NCBI GenBank assembly: GCA_943842245.1
Contig: CALTAJ010000002.1
Location: forward strand, 1,065,700-1,129,699
DNA: 64,000 nucleotides
Origin: an uncultured Flavobacteriaceae bacterium
Lineage (GTDB): Bacteria > Bacteroidota > Bacteroidia > Flavobacteriales > Flavobacteriaceae
Reading direction: 5' to 3'
A program made the position numbers and the translations under genes. Every line of letters begins with the position of its first letter. Positions within the stretch are counted from its first letter, which is position 1. Under the pieces are notes generated by a model that saw only the letters and a program-made list of their open reading frames with translations, had not been told where the DNA came from and did no database searches. Positions 9,762 to 20,600 of this stretch are shown piece after piece.

Positions 9762-10916
9762 ATGAAACAAAATTATTTCGATTTTATTATTTGTGGAGCA
9801 GGAGCTTCGGGCTTGTTATTATTAAAGGCAATAAGGGAAGATTCCTTTTTTAATGAGAAATCTATTTTAATAATAGAAAAAGAAATCAAAAATGTTAATG
9901 ATCGCACTTGGAGCTATTGGGAATCTCCAAATGGATCATTTGACTCTATTTTATCAAAAAAATGGAGTAAAGCCAATTTTTGCTCTGAAGATTTTGATTC
10001 AGATTTTGATTTGAATCCATATCAATACAAAATGCTTCGTTCTGCTGCTTTTTATCAAAGTATCAGAAATAAATATAGCAAACTAAAAAACACTATTTTT
10101 TTAAATGCGGAAGTGAAGAATATTGATTCGAAAAACATAATGACAGAAGTTATTACTTCAGAGGAAAAATATCAATCTAAAAAAGTATTTAATAGTCTTT
10201 TCGATCCAAAACCAATGATAAACCAAAAAAAATATCCTGTATTACAACAGCATTTTGTTGGGTGGTTTATCAAAACCAAAAAACCCTCTTTTGATTCGAG
10301 AAAAGTTTTTTTTATGGATTTTAATATTCCACAAGTTCAAGAAACACGTTTTATTTATGTTTTGCCTATTGATAGACACAATGCCTTGGTAGAATACACT
10401 CTTTTTTCTGAAAACCTTCTTCACTTCGATGATTATGAGACTGGAATAAAAGCTTATTTAGATTCAAAAGGAATTACAGAATTCGAAATAGAAGAAAAAG
10501 AACAGGGTAATATTCCAATGACCTGCTTTCCTTTTGAAAAATTAAATTATAGAAGTTTACTTCATATTGGAACTGCCGGGGGCTGGACAAAAGCAAGTAC
10601 AGGTTATACATTTATGAATACCAGACGAAACATAGAGCGTTTGATCCCTTTTTTAAAAACGGATGCGGGTTTAAACACTTTTACAATAAAAAGTCGTTTT
10701 CGCTTTTACGATTTACTATTTTTAGACGTTCTGAATCGATATAATGCTCATGGAAGTAGACTTTTTACTAGAATGTTTAAGAAAAATCCACCAGTAAAAA
10801 TATTTAGGTTTTTAGATGAGAAAACTAATTTTATTGAAGAACTCAAAATTATGGCTTCCTTTTCTTTAACTCAAAAAATATGGTTCTTAAAGGCACTTTT
10901 TAAGAGAATATTTTAA
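9762..10916 (+). CDS. crtY: Lycopene cyclase family protein (CrtY-like)
   Basis: 384 aa; FAD-binding N-term DFIICGAGASGLLLL, DRTWSYWE, GTAGGWTKASTGYTF. Confidence 0.88.
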   Translation: MKQNYFDFIICGAGASGLLLLKAIREDSFFNEKSILIIEKEIKNVNDRTWSYWESPNGSFDSILSKKWSKANFCSEDFDSDFDLNPYQYKMLRSAAFYQSIRNKYSKLKNTIFLNAEVKNIDSKNIMTEVITSEEKYQSKKVFNSLFDPKPMINQKKYPVLQQHFVGWFIKTKKPSFDSRKVFFMDFNIPQVQETRFIYVLPIDRHNALVEYTLFSENLLHFDDYETGIKAYLDSKGITEFEIEEKEQGNIPMTCFPFEKLNYRSLLHIGTAGGWTKASTGYTFMNTRRNIERLIPFLKTDAGLNTFTIKSRFRFYDLLFLDVLNRYNAHGSRLFTRMFKKNPPVKIFRFLDEKTNFIEELKIMASFSLTQKIWFLKALFKRIF

Positions 10917-11893
10917 AATTTTCTTTCCATTAAATTGGTGCCAAAAGTTTTAAAAATAATTTTATTATTGTCAGATATATCTAGTATGTCTAATTTTTCG
11001 AAAGCAGCCTGAGTATATTTAATGACTAATGCTTTGCTGGCATCTGAAGCACCTGTCTTATCAAAAAGCGATTTTACAGCATTGATTTTTTTTGATACAT
11101 TCTTTTCTTTTACTTCAGTCGAAAACCAATTCCTTAGGGTTGTTTTTTCTTTAGAAGACCCATTTTCCATTGCTTGATGATAAAGTATTGTTTTTTTATT
11201 TTCAATTATATCACCTGACAGTTGTTTTCCAAAAGATTCTGAATTTGCATATGCGTCTAGATAATCATCTTGAATCTGAAAGGCAATTCCTAACAGGACT
11301 CCAAAATCATATAAATTTTTTGAATCAGCTTGATTGGCTCCTCCAATCAAAGCTCCCATTTTTAACGAACAACCAATAAGAACAGCTGTCTTTAATCGTA
11401 CCATTTCCAAATAATCACCTTGAGTGACCTCTAGTTGAGTCTCAAAATCTAAATCATATTGTTGACCCTTACAAACTTCTATTGCTGTTTTACTAAATAA
11501 ACTATTTAATTTCCTGAAAAGAGGATCCTTATAGCTTTCTAATGCCTGATAAGCTAGAATCATCATTGCGTCACCAGAAAGTATTGCTGTATTAGTATTC
11601 CATTTATTATGTACTGTGGCTGATCCTCTTCTTAATGGTGCAGAATCCATAATATCATCATGCATTAAGGTGAAATTGTGAAAAATCTCAACTGCTAAGG
11701 CAGCATCAATAGCCTTTCGATGATTATTGCCAAAAATATCTGCTGCCATAAGTGTAAGGATTGGACGAAGGCGTTTTCCTCCAAGATTTAGTAAGTAATA
11801 AATAGGTTGATATAGTGCCGCAGGAGGCGATGTTGAACAACTATTTTCTAAAGCTATTTCAAAAAATTGCTTATAATCTGTAAGCGAAGTCAT
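10913..11893 (-). CDS. Polyprenyl synthetase (GGPP/FPP synthase type)
   Basis: Two Asp-rich motifs DDIMD and DDYLD; GGKRLRP. Confidence 0.94.
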   Translation of the reverse strand: MTSLTDYKQFFEIALENSCSTSPPAALYQPIYYLLNLGGKRLRPILTLMAADIFGNNHRKAIDAALAVEIFHNFTLMHDDIMDSAPLRRGSATVHNKWNTNTAILSGDAMMILAYQALESYKDPLFRKLNSLFSKTAIEVCKGQQYDLDFETQLEVTQGDYLEMVRLKTAVLIGCSLKMGALIGGANQADSKNLYDFGVLLGIAFQIQDDYLDAYANSESFGKQLSGDIIENKKTILYHQAMENGSSKEKTTLRNWFSTEVKEKNVSKKINAVKSLFDKTGASDASKALVIKYTQAAFEKLDILDISDNNKIIFKTFGTNLMERKF

Positions 11894-12009
11894 ACATTTT
11901 TTTACAAAAGTAGGATTTTATAACTAAGAGTCATAAAAGAAACTTTGGAAACTTTTTTTGTATTTAAAGTTTCTTTTGTTATTTTTACAATCACAAAGAA
12001 CGGTTTTCT

Positions 12010-14445
12010 ATGAATAGAAAAATAAAATTATTGTTAAAAATTTTAGTTGGTTTCTTAATCATAATAACTTGTTGTGGAATATTAGTCGGATGGTACCTAA
12101 ACTCTAATCTACTTTCTTTTGAAAGTCGCAACACAAACATTTTACATAAAGAGATCGAAATTAATGGCTATACATTTTTAGACAGAAATGGAAATGGAAA
12201 GTTAGATCCCTATGAAGATCAAAGAAATTCAATCCAAGATCGTGCAGAGGATATTCTAAGTAAAATGACTTTAGATGAGAAAATTCATCTATTAAAAGGA
12301 TCTGGAATGGGTTCTGCTATTGGAGCATATTCAGATGGTATTCCAGGAGCTGTCGGAACCATTGTGTCTACACCAAGGTTGGGCTTACCTGAAATATATT
12401 TATCTGATGGCCCTGCTGGACTTAGAATAATGTCAAAAAGAGATGATGAAGACAAAAGATATTATAGTACTGCATTTCCAATTGGAACATTATTAGCATC
12501 GACTTGGAATACTGAATTAGTTAAAAATGTTGGGGTCTCTATTGGAAGTGAAGCTAAAAGCTATGGCATTGATGTTGTATTAGGTCCCGGAGTCAATCTT
12601 CATAGACATCCACTTTGTGGAAGAAATTTTGAATATTATTCCGAAGACCCTTTTTTAACTGGCCATATAGGTTCAGCTATGATTAACGGGATTGAATCCA
12701 ATGGAATTGGCACCTCACCGAAACATTTTGCTGTAAACAACCAAGAAACTTCAAGAAATTGGAATGATGCTATTGTTTCTGAAAGGGCTCTTCGTGAACT
12801 TTATTTGAAAAGTTTTGAGATTATTGTAAAAGAATCACAGCCATGGGCAATAATGACTTCTTATAATAAAATAAATGGCACTTATGCAGCGGAAAACAAA
12901 AGGCTTCTTACCAATGTTTTAAGAAAAGAATGGAGCTTTGAAGGACTAGTAATGACAGACTGGTATGGAGGAAGAAACAGCACTAACATAATAAAAGCAG
13001 GTAATGATTTAATTGAGCCAGGTACAAAGAATGACTGGGATGATCTTAAAGAATCTGCTATAGACGGTAGCTTACCCATATTAGATATTGACACTTCGGT
13101 GAAACGGATTTTAGAGCTTGTCTTAAAGTCTAAAAAGATGCAAAACTATAATTTTGATAATAACCCTAAGTTAAAAAAGCATGCTTTAGTGGCTAGAAAG
13201 GCTGGATCTGAAGGAATAATTTTGCTTAAAAATAATAACACCCTTCCTATAAATAACATAAATAATATTGCCCTTATTGGATCGGCATCCTATGAATTTA
13301 TTACTGGTGGGACTGGGTCTGGAGACGTTGATGAAGCTTATTCTGTGTCATTAGATGAAGCCCTGAAAAATAATGGCTATAAACTAAATAAAGTGGCATT
13401 TGAAGAATATCTTAAACAAAATTTAAAAACCACACAAAAGAAAGAAGAAGAAGAAGAAGAAGATCTTGGGCCATTTGATTTTTTAATGAGAATGGTAAAC
13501 CCCCCTAAACCATTAGATATTAATTATTCCCCTGAATTAATTAACAAAACAAGTGAAACGGCAGATATTGCAATTATAACTATTGGAAGAAATAGTGGAG
13601 AAACAGCTGACAGAAAAGTTAAGGATGATTTTCTGCTTTCTAAAAGTGAAATAACAATGATCGAAAATACATGTAAAATTTATCACTCAAAAGGAAAGAA
13701 AGTAATAGTCGTTTTAAATATCGGTGGCGTCATTGAAACTAAATCATGGAAGAATTTACCTGATGCTATCTTATTAGCATGGCAAGGCGGACAGGAAGCT
13801 GGGAATTCAGTGGCCGATATTATTACAGGAAAAATAAATCCAAGTGGAAAATTACCAATGACTTTCCCTAACGATATATATGATCATAAATCTTCATTGA
13901 ATTTCCCAATGGGAGGTGAACAAATGGGTATAAACGACATTATTTACGGTATTCAGAAAAAAGAAAAATCTGAGGATAAAAAAATTAAAAATAAGGACTA
14001 TACTCTTTATGAAGAGGGAGTCTATGTTGGTTACCGACATTTTGACAAAGACAAATTAGACGTATCCTATCCTTTTGGATATGGATTATCATATACTAAA
14101 TTTGAATTAAATGATTTAAAGGCAATAAGAAGTAAAGATATTATTAACATAGAGATAAAAGTTTCTAATATTGGAACTACTCCTGGTAAAGAGGTGATTC
14201 AGGTTTATTCTTCAAAGCCCGATTCTGATGTTGATCGGCCAATTAAAGAACTAAGAGCATTTATAAAAACATCCTTATTAAATCCTGGTGAATCAACCAG
14301 ACTGAAAATGCAAATACCTCAATCAGAATTGAGTTATTGGTCAGAAGACGAGTCTCAATGGGTTTTAGAAAATGGTACCTACTCTTTTAATTTGGGTAAC
14401 TCCTCAAGAACACTCCCATTGAATATTGATGTTGAAATAAAATAA
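12010..14445 (+). CDS. Glycoside hydrolase family 3 beta-glucosidase-like protein, N-terminal TM/signal anchor
   Basis: 811 aa; GH3 motifs (KHFAVNNQE, GLVMTDWYG, fibronectin III-like C-terminus); EF-hand-like DRNGNGKLDPYED near N-terminus. Confidence 0.92.
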   Translation: MNRKIKLLLKILVGFLIIITCCGILVGWYLNSNLLSFESRNTNILHKEIEINGYTFLDRNGNGKLDPYEDQRNSIQDRAEDILSKMTLDEKIHLLKGSGMGSAIGAYSDGIPGAVGTIVSTPRLGLPEIYLSDGPAGLRIMSKRDDEDKRYYSTAFPIGTLLASTWNTELVKNVGVSIGSEAKSYGIDVVLGPGVNLHRHPLCGRNFEYYSEDPFLTGHIGSAMINGIESNGIGTSPKHFAVNNQETSRNWNDAIVSERALRELYLKSFEIIVKESQPWAIMTSYNKINGTYAAENKRLLTNVLRKEWSFEGLVMTDWYGGRNSTNIIKAGNDLIEPGTKNDWDDLKESAIDGSLPILDIDTSVKRILELVLKSKKMQNYNFDNNPKLKKHALVARKAGSEGIILLKNNNTLPINNINNIALIGSASYEFITGGTGSGDVDEAYSVSLDEALKNNGYKLNKVAFEEYLKQNLKTTQKKEEEEEEDLGPFDFLMRMVNPPKPLDINYSPELINKTSETADIAIITIGRNSGETADRKVKDDFLLSKSEITMIENTCKIYHSKGKKVIVVLNIGGVIETKSWKNLPDAILLAWQGGQEAGNSVADIITGKINPSGKLPMTFPNDIYDHKSSLNFPMGGEQMGINDIIYGIQKKEKSEDKKIKNKDYTLYEEGVYVGYRHFDKDKLDVSYPFGYGLSYTKFELNDLKAIRSKDIINIEIKVSNIGTTPGKEVIQVYSSKPDSDVDRPIKELRAFIKTSLLNPGESTRLKMQIPQSELSYWSEDESQWVLENGTYSFNLGNSSRTLPLNIDVEIK

Positions 14446-14519
14446 TTATCAAGAAATTATAATTAGAAAATTATATGTGTTTTTTATAAATACATCGAAT
14501 AATTATTAAAGCAAGAAAA

Positions 14520-15125
14520 ATGAAACAGAATATAATAAATGAAGCAGTTCCTCTATTTATACAGTATGGTTTCAAAAGTATAACAATAGACGACATTGCA
14601 ATAAAGATGGGAGTCTCCAAAAAAACAATTTATGCTCATTTTCCAAAAAAAGAAACTCTTGTAGAGACATGTGTATTTATACATTTTAATACTGTTTTTG
14701 AAAAAATTCTTAATATTTCTAAACATTCAAAAGACCCTATAATAGGACTGTATCAAATTAAAAAGGAAGCTTTAAAGCACCTCTCAAATGAGAAGAATTC
14801 ACCTATCTATCAGCTTCAGAAATACTATAGCAGTATATATAATAAGCTACAACAAATGGAATTTAATACACTTGAAGGAATGTTTTCCGAGAGTTTAAAA
14901 AAGGGAATAGAAATGGGTCTATTCCGGTCAGAAATTAATATTAATTTTGTGACTCGAATTTTTTTTAATGGGATTAGAGGAATTACTGATGTTGAACTAT
15001 TTCCTATAGAAGAATATAGAATTGATCAGTTGCTAATAAACTTTTCTGAATATCACTTACGTGCAATTAGCACAAAAGCAGGTGTAGAAAAATTAAATAT
15101 CTACAAAAAAGAACTTGATATATGA
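14520..15125 (+). CDS. TetR/AcrR family transcriptional regulator
   Basis: N-terminal HTH: FKSITIDDIAIKMGVSKKTIYAHFPKKETLV. Confidence 0.93.
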   Translation: MKQNIINEAVPLFIQYGFKSITIDDIAIKMGVSKKTIYAHFPKKETLVETCVFIHFNTVFEKILNISKHSKDPIIGLYQIKKEALKHLSNEKNSPIYQLQKYYSSIYNKLQQMEFNTLEGMFSESLKKGIEMGLFRSEININFVTRIFFNGIRGITDVELFPIEEYRIDQLLINFSEYHLRAISTKAGVEKLNIYKKELDI

Positions 15126-16465
15126 CCTCGAAATTTAATTTCATTTTCTTCATGGTTTTTGGATGGCAATTTACTTTTGCCCAAACACTTCCGAAAACAG
15201 TTTCTTTAGAAGAAGCACTAGTCTATGGAGAACAAAACAACAGAAATGTCCAAAAGGCAAGTATGGAAATCCAAAAAGCCTATAAAGATAAGTGGAGTAC
15301 TATTGCCATTGGTCTTCCACAAATTAGTGCAAGCGCCAATTATCAAAATTTTATTGAATTACCCACTTCATTAATCCCTGCTCAATTTTTTGGAGGAAAT
15401 GAAGGTGAATTTGCCGAAGTACAATTTGGAACTCCACAAACTATGGCCGCAGGAATCACTGTTGAGCAGTTGATTTTTGATGGATCCTATATTGTTGGTT
15501 TGGAAGCCTCAAAGATTTTTTTACTGATCTCTGAAAATATATTTGAAAAAACCTTACTCGAAATAAGAAAGAATATTGTTAACACCTATTCTTCTGTTTT
15601 ATTGGCTGGTGAGAATATTCAATTTTTAGAAAAAAACAAAGAAAACCTCAGTAAAAATCTAAAAGAATTGACTCAGTTATTTAGAAATGGATTTGAAGAA
15701 GAAGAGAGTGTAGAACAACTTCGACTGACGTTGTCAAGCGTAGAAATACAATTACGATATGTTAAAAACTTAGAGCAAATTACTTTAAAAATGCTTAAAC
15801 TATTAATGGGTTTTCCAACTGATTCTCCATTGCTTTTATCGGATACTTTAGAGAAATTAACTAATGAAAGTCTGTTTAAAATAGAAGTCTTAAAAGATCT
15901 GAATCTAAGTAATAATATAGATGTTAAAATTGCAAAAAATAACTTGTTAGCTGAAACATTATTGTACAGGTATGAACGCTCTAAGGGACTTCCAAGATTG
16001 TCTGCTTTTTTGAATGGTAATTATACAGGAAACAGTGAAACATTTTCATTCACACAATCAGGACAAAATTGGTTTGGAGCTGCTTTATTTGGAATTAATC
16101 TTAAAATACCTGTTTTCAGTTCCCTACGCCGAAGTGCACTTTCTCAAAAAGCAAAAATCACCGTCTCACAAGCGGAAACAGATTTAACAGAAACTCAAGA
16201 ACGTGTTTTTGTTGAGGTTCAAGCGGCAAAAAATGAATATCAATTAGCCGTGGAAAACTACTTTACCAACAAAGAGAATTTAGCCTTGGCAGGTAGAATT
16301 GAACAAAAAAATCAAACAAAATATTTTGAAGGGATTGCCAGTTCATTCGAGCTTAGAGAAGCTCAATTACAACTTTACAGTGCCCAAAACAACTATCTAA
16401 GATCCATTCAAGATGTTATACAGAAAAAATTATATCTGGAAACACTTTTAAATACTGCTCAATGA
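15122..16465 (+). CDS. TolC family outer membrane efflux protein
   Basis: 447 aa, signal peptide, OEP architecture; overlaps TetR and adaptor genes by 4 nt. Confidence 0.92.
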   Translation: MTSKFNFIFFMVFGWQFTFAQTLPKTVSLEEALVYGEQNNRNVQKASMEIQKAYKDKWSTIAIGLPQISASANYQNFIELPTSLIPAQFFGGNEGEFAEVQFGTPQTMAAGITVEQLIFDGSYIVGLEASKIFLLISENIFEKTLLEIRKNIVNTYSSVLLAGENIQFLEKNKENLSKNLKELTQLFRNGFEEEESVEQLRLTLSSVEIQLRYVKNLEQITLKMLKLLMGFPTDSPLLLSDTLEKLTNESLFKIEVLKDLNLSNNIDVKIAKNNLLAETLLYRYERSKGLPRLSAFLNGNYTGNSETFSFTQSGQNWFGAALFGINLKIPVFSSLRRSALSQKAKITVSQAETDLTETQERVFVEVQAAKNEYQLAVENYFTNKENLALAGRIEQKNQTKYFEGIASSFELREAQLQLYSAQNNYLRSIQDVIQKKLYLETLLNTAQ

Positions 16466-17634
16466 AAAAAATAATTTATACACTAGGAATAAGCTTCTTA
16501 TTAATTAACTGCTCTCAAGAAATGGTAGATACTTCAAATACGAATGGAGTTGAAGGTATTAACTTGGAAGATCTCAATATTCAAAAAGCTAATTATACTC
16601 AACAAATAAATGACTTAAAACTTGAATTAGAAAAAATAAATAGTGCCATTGATGCATTAGGGAGTTCTGAAAAGAGAACTTTAATAACTGCTTTTATTAC
16701 TGAAACACAATCATTTGAACATCAAATCGAAATTCAAGCGAATATAAAGACACGTCAAAATGTTCTCATATATCCAGAATTTGCAGGCCGTTTAATAACA
16801 TTGAAAGTAGTGGAAGGTCAAAATGTAAAAAAGGGCAATCTATTAGCTTTAATTGATGATGCTGGCATAACGGATCAGCTTGATCAAATGATATTACAAC
16901 TAAACTTAGCAAAAACTACTTTTGAAAGAACCCAAAGGCTCTGGGATCAAAAAATTGGTTCTGAGATGATGTATTTAGAAGCTAAAACCAGATATAAAGC
17001 TGCCCAAAAACAAGTATCACAAATTAAGCAACAACTGGCAAAAACTAAAATTTATGCTCCATTTAATGGTGTTATTGATGAAATCCAAGCACGGCTAGGC
17101 AGTAATCTTATCCCTGGTATAACTCCTGTATTAAGGATTGTAAACCTCAACACCATGTTTGCAGAATCTGATGTACCAGAAAACTATCTGTCTAACATAA
17201 CTAAAGGAAGTAAAGCCAAAGTGAGTATTCCTGCATTAAATCAAATTCAAAACACAGAGATTCACCAAACAGGTAACTTTATTACACCAAGCAACAGGAC
17301 ATTTCGTGTAGAAGCAAGATTAGAAAATCCAAAAGGATTAATTAAGCCTAATCTCAACGCACGTCTAAGTATTATGGATTACTTTAATCCTGAGGCCATC
17401 ATGATTCCCCTTCGAGTTGTTAGAGAAGATGCTAAAAATCAGCCCTATGTTTTTGTTTTATCTAAGCCTGAAAAAGATAATGGTTTTACGACTGAACAAC
17501 GAATGGTAACCTTAGGTAAAACTAAAGAAGAAATGGTAGAAATCATAGACGGTTTGACCACAGGTGAACTTGTTGTAGAAGAAGGAGTGAGCCTTTTAGT
17601 TACCAATCAAAAAGTTAAAAGAATTTTAGAATAA
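16462..17634 (+). CDS. RND efflux periplasmic adaptor (HlyD/AcrA-like)
   Basis: 390 aa lipoprotein with coiled coil and IYAPFNGVIDE lipoyl-type motif. Confidence 0.93.
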   Translation: MKKIIYTLGISFLLINCSQEMVDTSNTNGVEGINLEDLNIQKANYTQQINDLKLELEKINSAIDALGSSEKRTLITAFITETQSFEHQIEIQANIKTRQNVLIYPEFAGRLITLKVVEGQNVKKGNLLALIDDAGITDQLDQMILQLNLAKTTFERTQRLWDQKIGSEMMYLEAKTRYKAAQKQVSQIKQQLAKTKIYAPFNGVIDEIQARLGSNLIPGITPVLRIVNLNTMFAESDVPENYLSNITKGSKAKVSIPALNQIQNTEIHQTGNFITPSNRTFRVEARLENPKGLIKPNLNARLSIMDYFNPEAIMIPLRVVREDAKNQPYVFVLSKPEKDNGFTTEQRMVTLGKTKEEMVEIIDGLTTGELVVEEGVSLLVTNQKVKRILE

Positions 17635-20600
17635 TGATTGAACAAAAAAATACTCCCAAAATCAAAGAATTTTTATTCTCTTCCTGGGCTATTGAACACA
17701 AAACAGTCATATATGTTATTATGACCCTGTTTTTCATTTTAGGAATTTCTTCATATTTCACTATGCCAAGAGAAGCTTTCCCTGAAATTAATGACACTAA
17801 AGTTTTTGTAAGTGTTGTATATCCAGGCAATACTGCCGAAGATATTGAACGAATAATTACTGACCCTTTAGAAGAGGCTCTAAAGGGGGTTCCAAATTTG
17901 GTTGAAATTCGTTCAACATCCTCAGAGGATTTTTCTGTAATTGATATAGAATTAGATGAAAATATTACAATTGACGACGCTAAGCAAAAGGTGAAGGAGT
18001 TGGTAGATGGAGTTACTTCAGGTCCAGATTGGCCAGTCTTCAATAATGCCAAAGTAGAACCCAACGTCTTTGAGTTGGATTTTTCAGAATTACAACCGAT
18101 TTTGAACATTAGTTTAATTGGAAATTATCCTATTAAACAACTCAAAGTTTATGCAGAACGTTTGGAGAATCGTATCGAACAATTACCTCAAATCAAAGAG
18201 GTCAACATTCGTGGAATACAAATATTTGAAGTAGAAGTAGCCGTTGATATTTACAAAATGACTGCTGCAAAGGTTTCATTTAATGATATTTTGGGTGCAA
18301 TCTCACAAGAAAACTCAACCATCTCAAGTGGAAATATTGTTATGGGCGGTCAAAGACGAAATATACGTTTGACAGGGGAAATTGAAAACCCTCAGCAACT
18401 CAGAAATTTTGTAGTTAAAACAGATGGAGGTCCTGTTTATTTAGGTGATCTCGCTGAAATTAGTTTTAAAGAAAAAGAAGCTACTTCCTTTGCGCGTTCT
18501 TTTGGCGAAAAAGCTGTTTTACTTGACGTTGTAAAAAGAGGTGGTAAAAATCTTATCCTAGCTTCCCAAGATATTAGAAGAATTGTCGAGCAAAGTCAAG
18601 AAATTGGACTACCCTCTGATCTAGAAATCACTATTTCTAATGACCAATCCAATTTGACCCTAAACCAAGTTAGTGAACTAGTGAACAGTATAATTTTTGG
18701 TATTTTACTTGTAGTAACTGTATTGATGTTCTTTTTAGGTTTTCGCAATGCTTTATTCGTAGGATTTGCAATACCTATGTCGATGTTTATGTCATTTATG
18801 ATTCTTTCTGCACTAGGTTATACCATGAATACGATGGTCCTTTTCGGACTTGTTATGGGGCTAGGGATGTTGGTAGACAACGGGATTGTCGTGGTTGAAA
18901 ATGTATACCGTTTGATGGAAAAAGAAGGGATGTCTCGAATTGCAGCAGCCAAAGCTGGAATTGGCGAAATAGCATTTCCAATTATTGTTTCAACAGCTAC
19001 CACTATTGCTGCCTTTATACCTCTTGGAGCTTGGCCAGGATTAATGGGAGAGTTCATGATTTACTTTCCGATAACCCTTTCAGTCGTTTTAGGCTCTTCG
19101 CTTATCGTTGCTGTCTTTTTTAACTCCATGCTTGTCTCTCAATTTATGGAAATTAAAGATCGTGAAATTAGTACCAAATCTCTTTGGAGACTTACAATAA
19201 TAATGGGAGGTCTCGGAATTGTCTTGTTATTTGGCAGTCCTGGTGTTCGTGTTTTTGGAAATTTAATGGTTTTAACCCCTCTTCTATTTTGGATGTATAA
19301 ACTATTTATCAAAAATTTGGCTCATGCTTTCCAAAATTCATTTTTAGTTCGTCTTGAAAATAATTATCAAAAGTTTTTAGCCTTTGCTTTAAGTGGATAT
19401 AAGCCTGGTCTATTTTTAGGAGGAACATTTTTTTTGCTTTTTACCTCATTTGCTTTGATGGGAATTTTCCCTCCAAGTGTAGAATTTTTCCCAGAAAATC
19501 AACCTCAACAAATCCTTGTATTTATTGAATACCCGGATGGTACATCTATTAAAAAAACCAACATTACAACCCGCCGAATAGAATCTGAAATCTTTGATGT
19601 AATTTCTAGACAAAAATACAATCAAGGAAACTTTAATTTTTTGGTAGAGTCTGGGGTTGCCCAAGTTGGAGAAGGAGCTGGAAATCCATTTATTGATAAT
19701 GGCAATACAAACGAGCTTCCTCACAAGGGAAAAATTACCTTGACTATGAGAGAATTCAAATTACGAGGAGGAATATCTAGTGAAGATTTAAGAAAGGAAA
19801 TCCAAGAACAATTAGACGGAAAATTCCCTGGAGTCGCTATCTCCGTAGAAAAGGATGCTAACGGTCCTCCAGCTGGTTATCCTATAACAATAGAAATCAC
19901 TGGTGAAAATTACTTGGGACTAATTCAAACTGCCGAAAAAATGAAAGACTACCTTAATCGGGTAAATATACCAGGGGTAGAAGAACTAAAAATTGATGTA
20001 AACAAAAACAAGCCAGGTGTTCAACTGAATATCGATCGTGAAAAAGCTGGGGAACTCGGAGTGTCTACATCTCAAGTAGGACAGTTATTAAGAACTTCTC
20101 TGTTTGGAGCAAAAGCTGGAGTTTATAAAAAAGATGGGGACGATTACGAAATAAATGTCCGTTTTAATAAAGCTAATCGCTACGATAATAATGCATTATA
20201 TAATCAAAATATCATTTTTAGAGATCCTTCAAATGGACAGATTAAGGAAATCCCTGTAACAGCATTAATAGAACGCAAAAATACAACCAGTTTTAATGCT
20301 ATCAAGCATCGACAACTTAATCGGGTTGTAACTCTTTATTCTCCTGTATTAGCTGATTTCAACGCAAATGCTGTAGTTGACCAGGTTAAAAATGCATTGG
20401 TTAGTTATAAACTACCTAAAGACGTGCAGTTCAAATTTTCTGGAGAAATTGAAGAACAAGAAAAAAACATGGATTTCCTTTCAAATGCTTTATTATCAGC
20501 ACTAGGTTTAATTTTGTTACTCTTGGTATTCCAATTTAATTCCATTTCCAAACCACTTATTATTTTACTTTCTATTTTCTTAAGTTTTACAGGAGTTTTT

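Noticed and set aside
17615-18109. 164-aa minus-strand ORF opposite RND permease
   Set aside because: Antisense shadow of conserved RND coding sequence.
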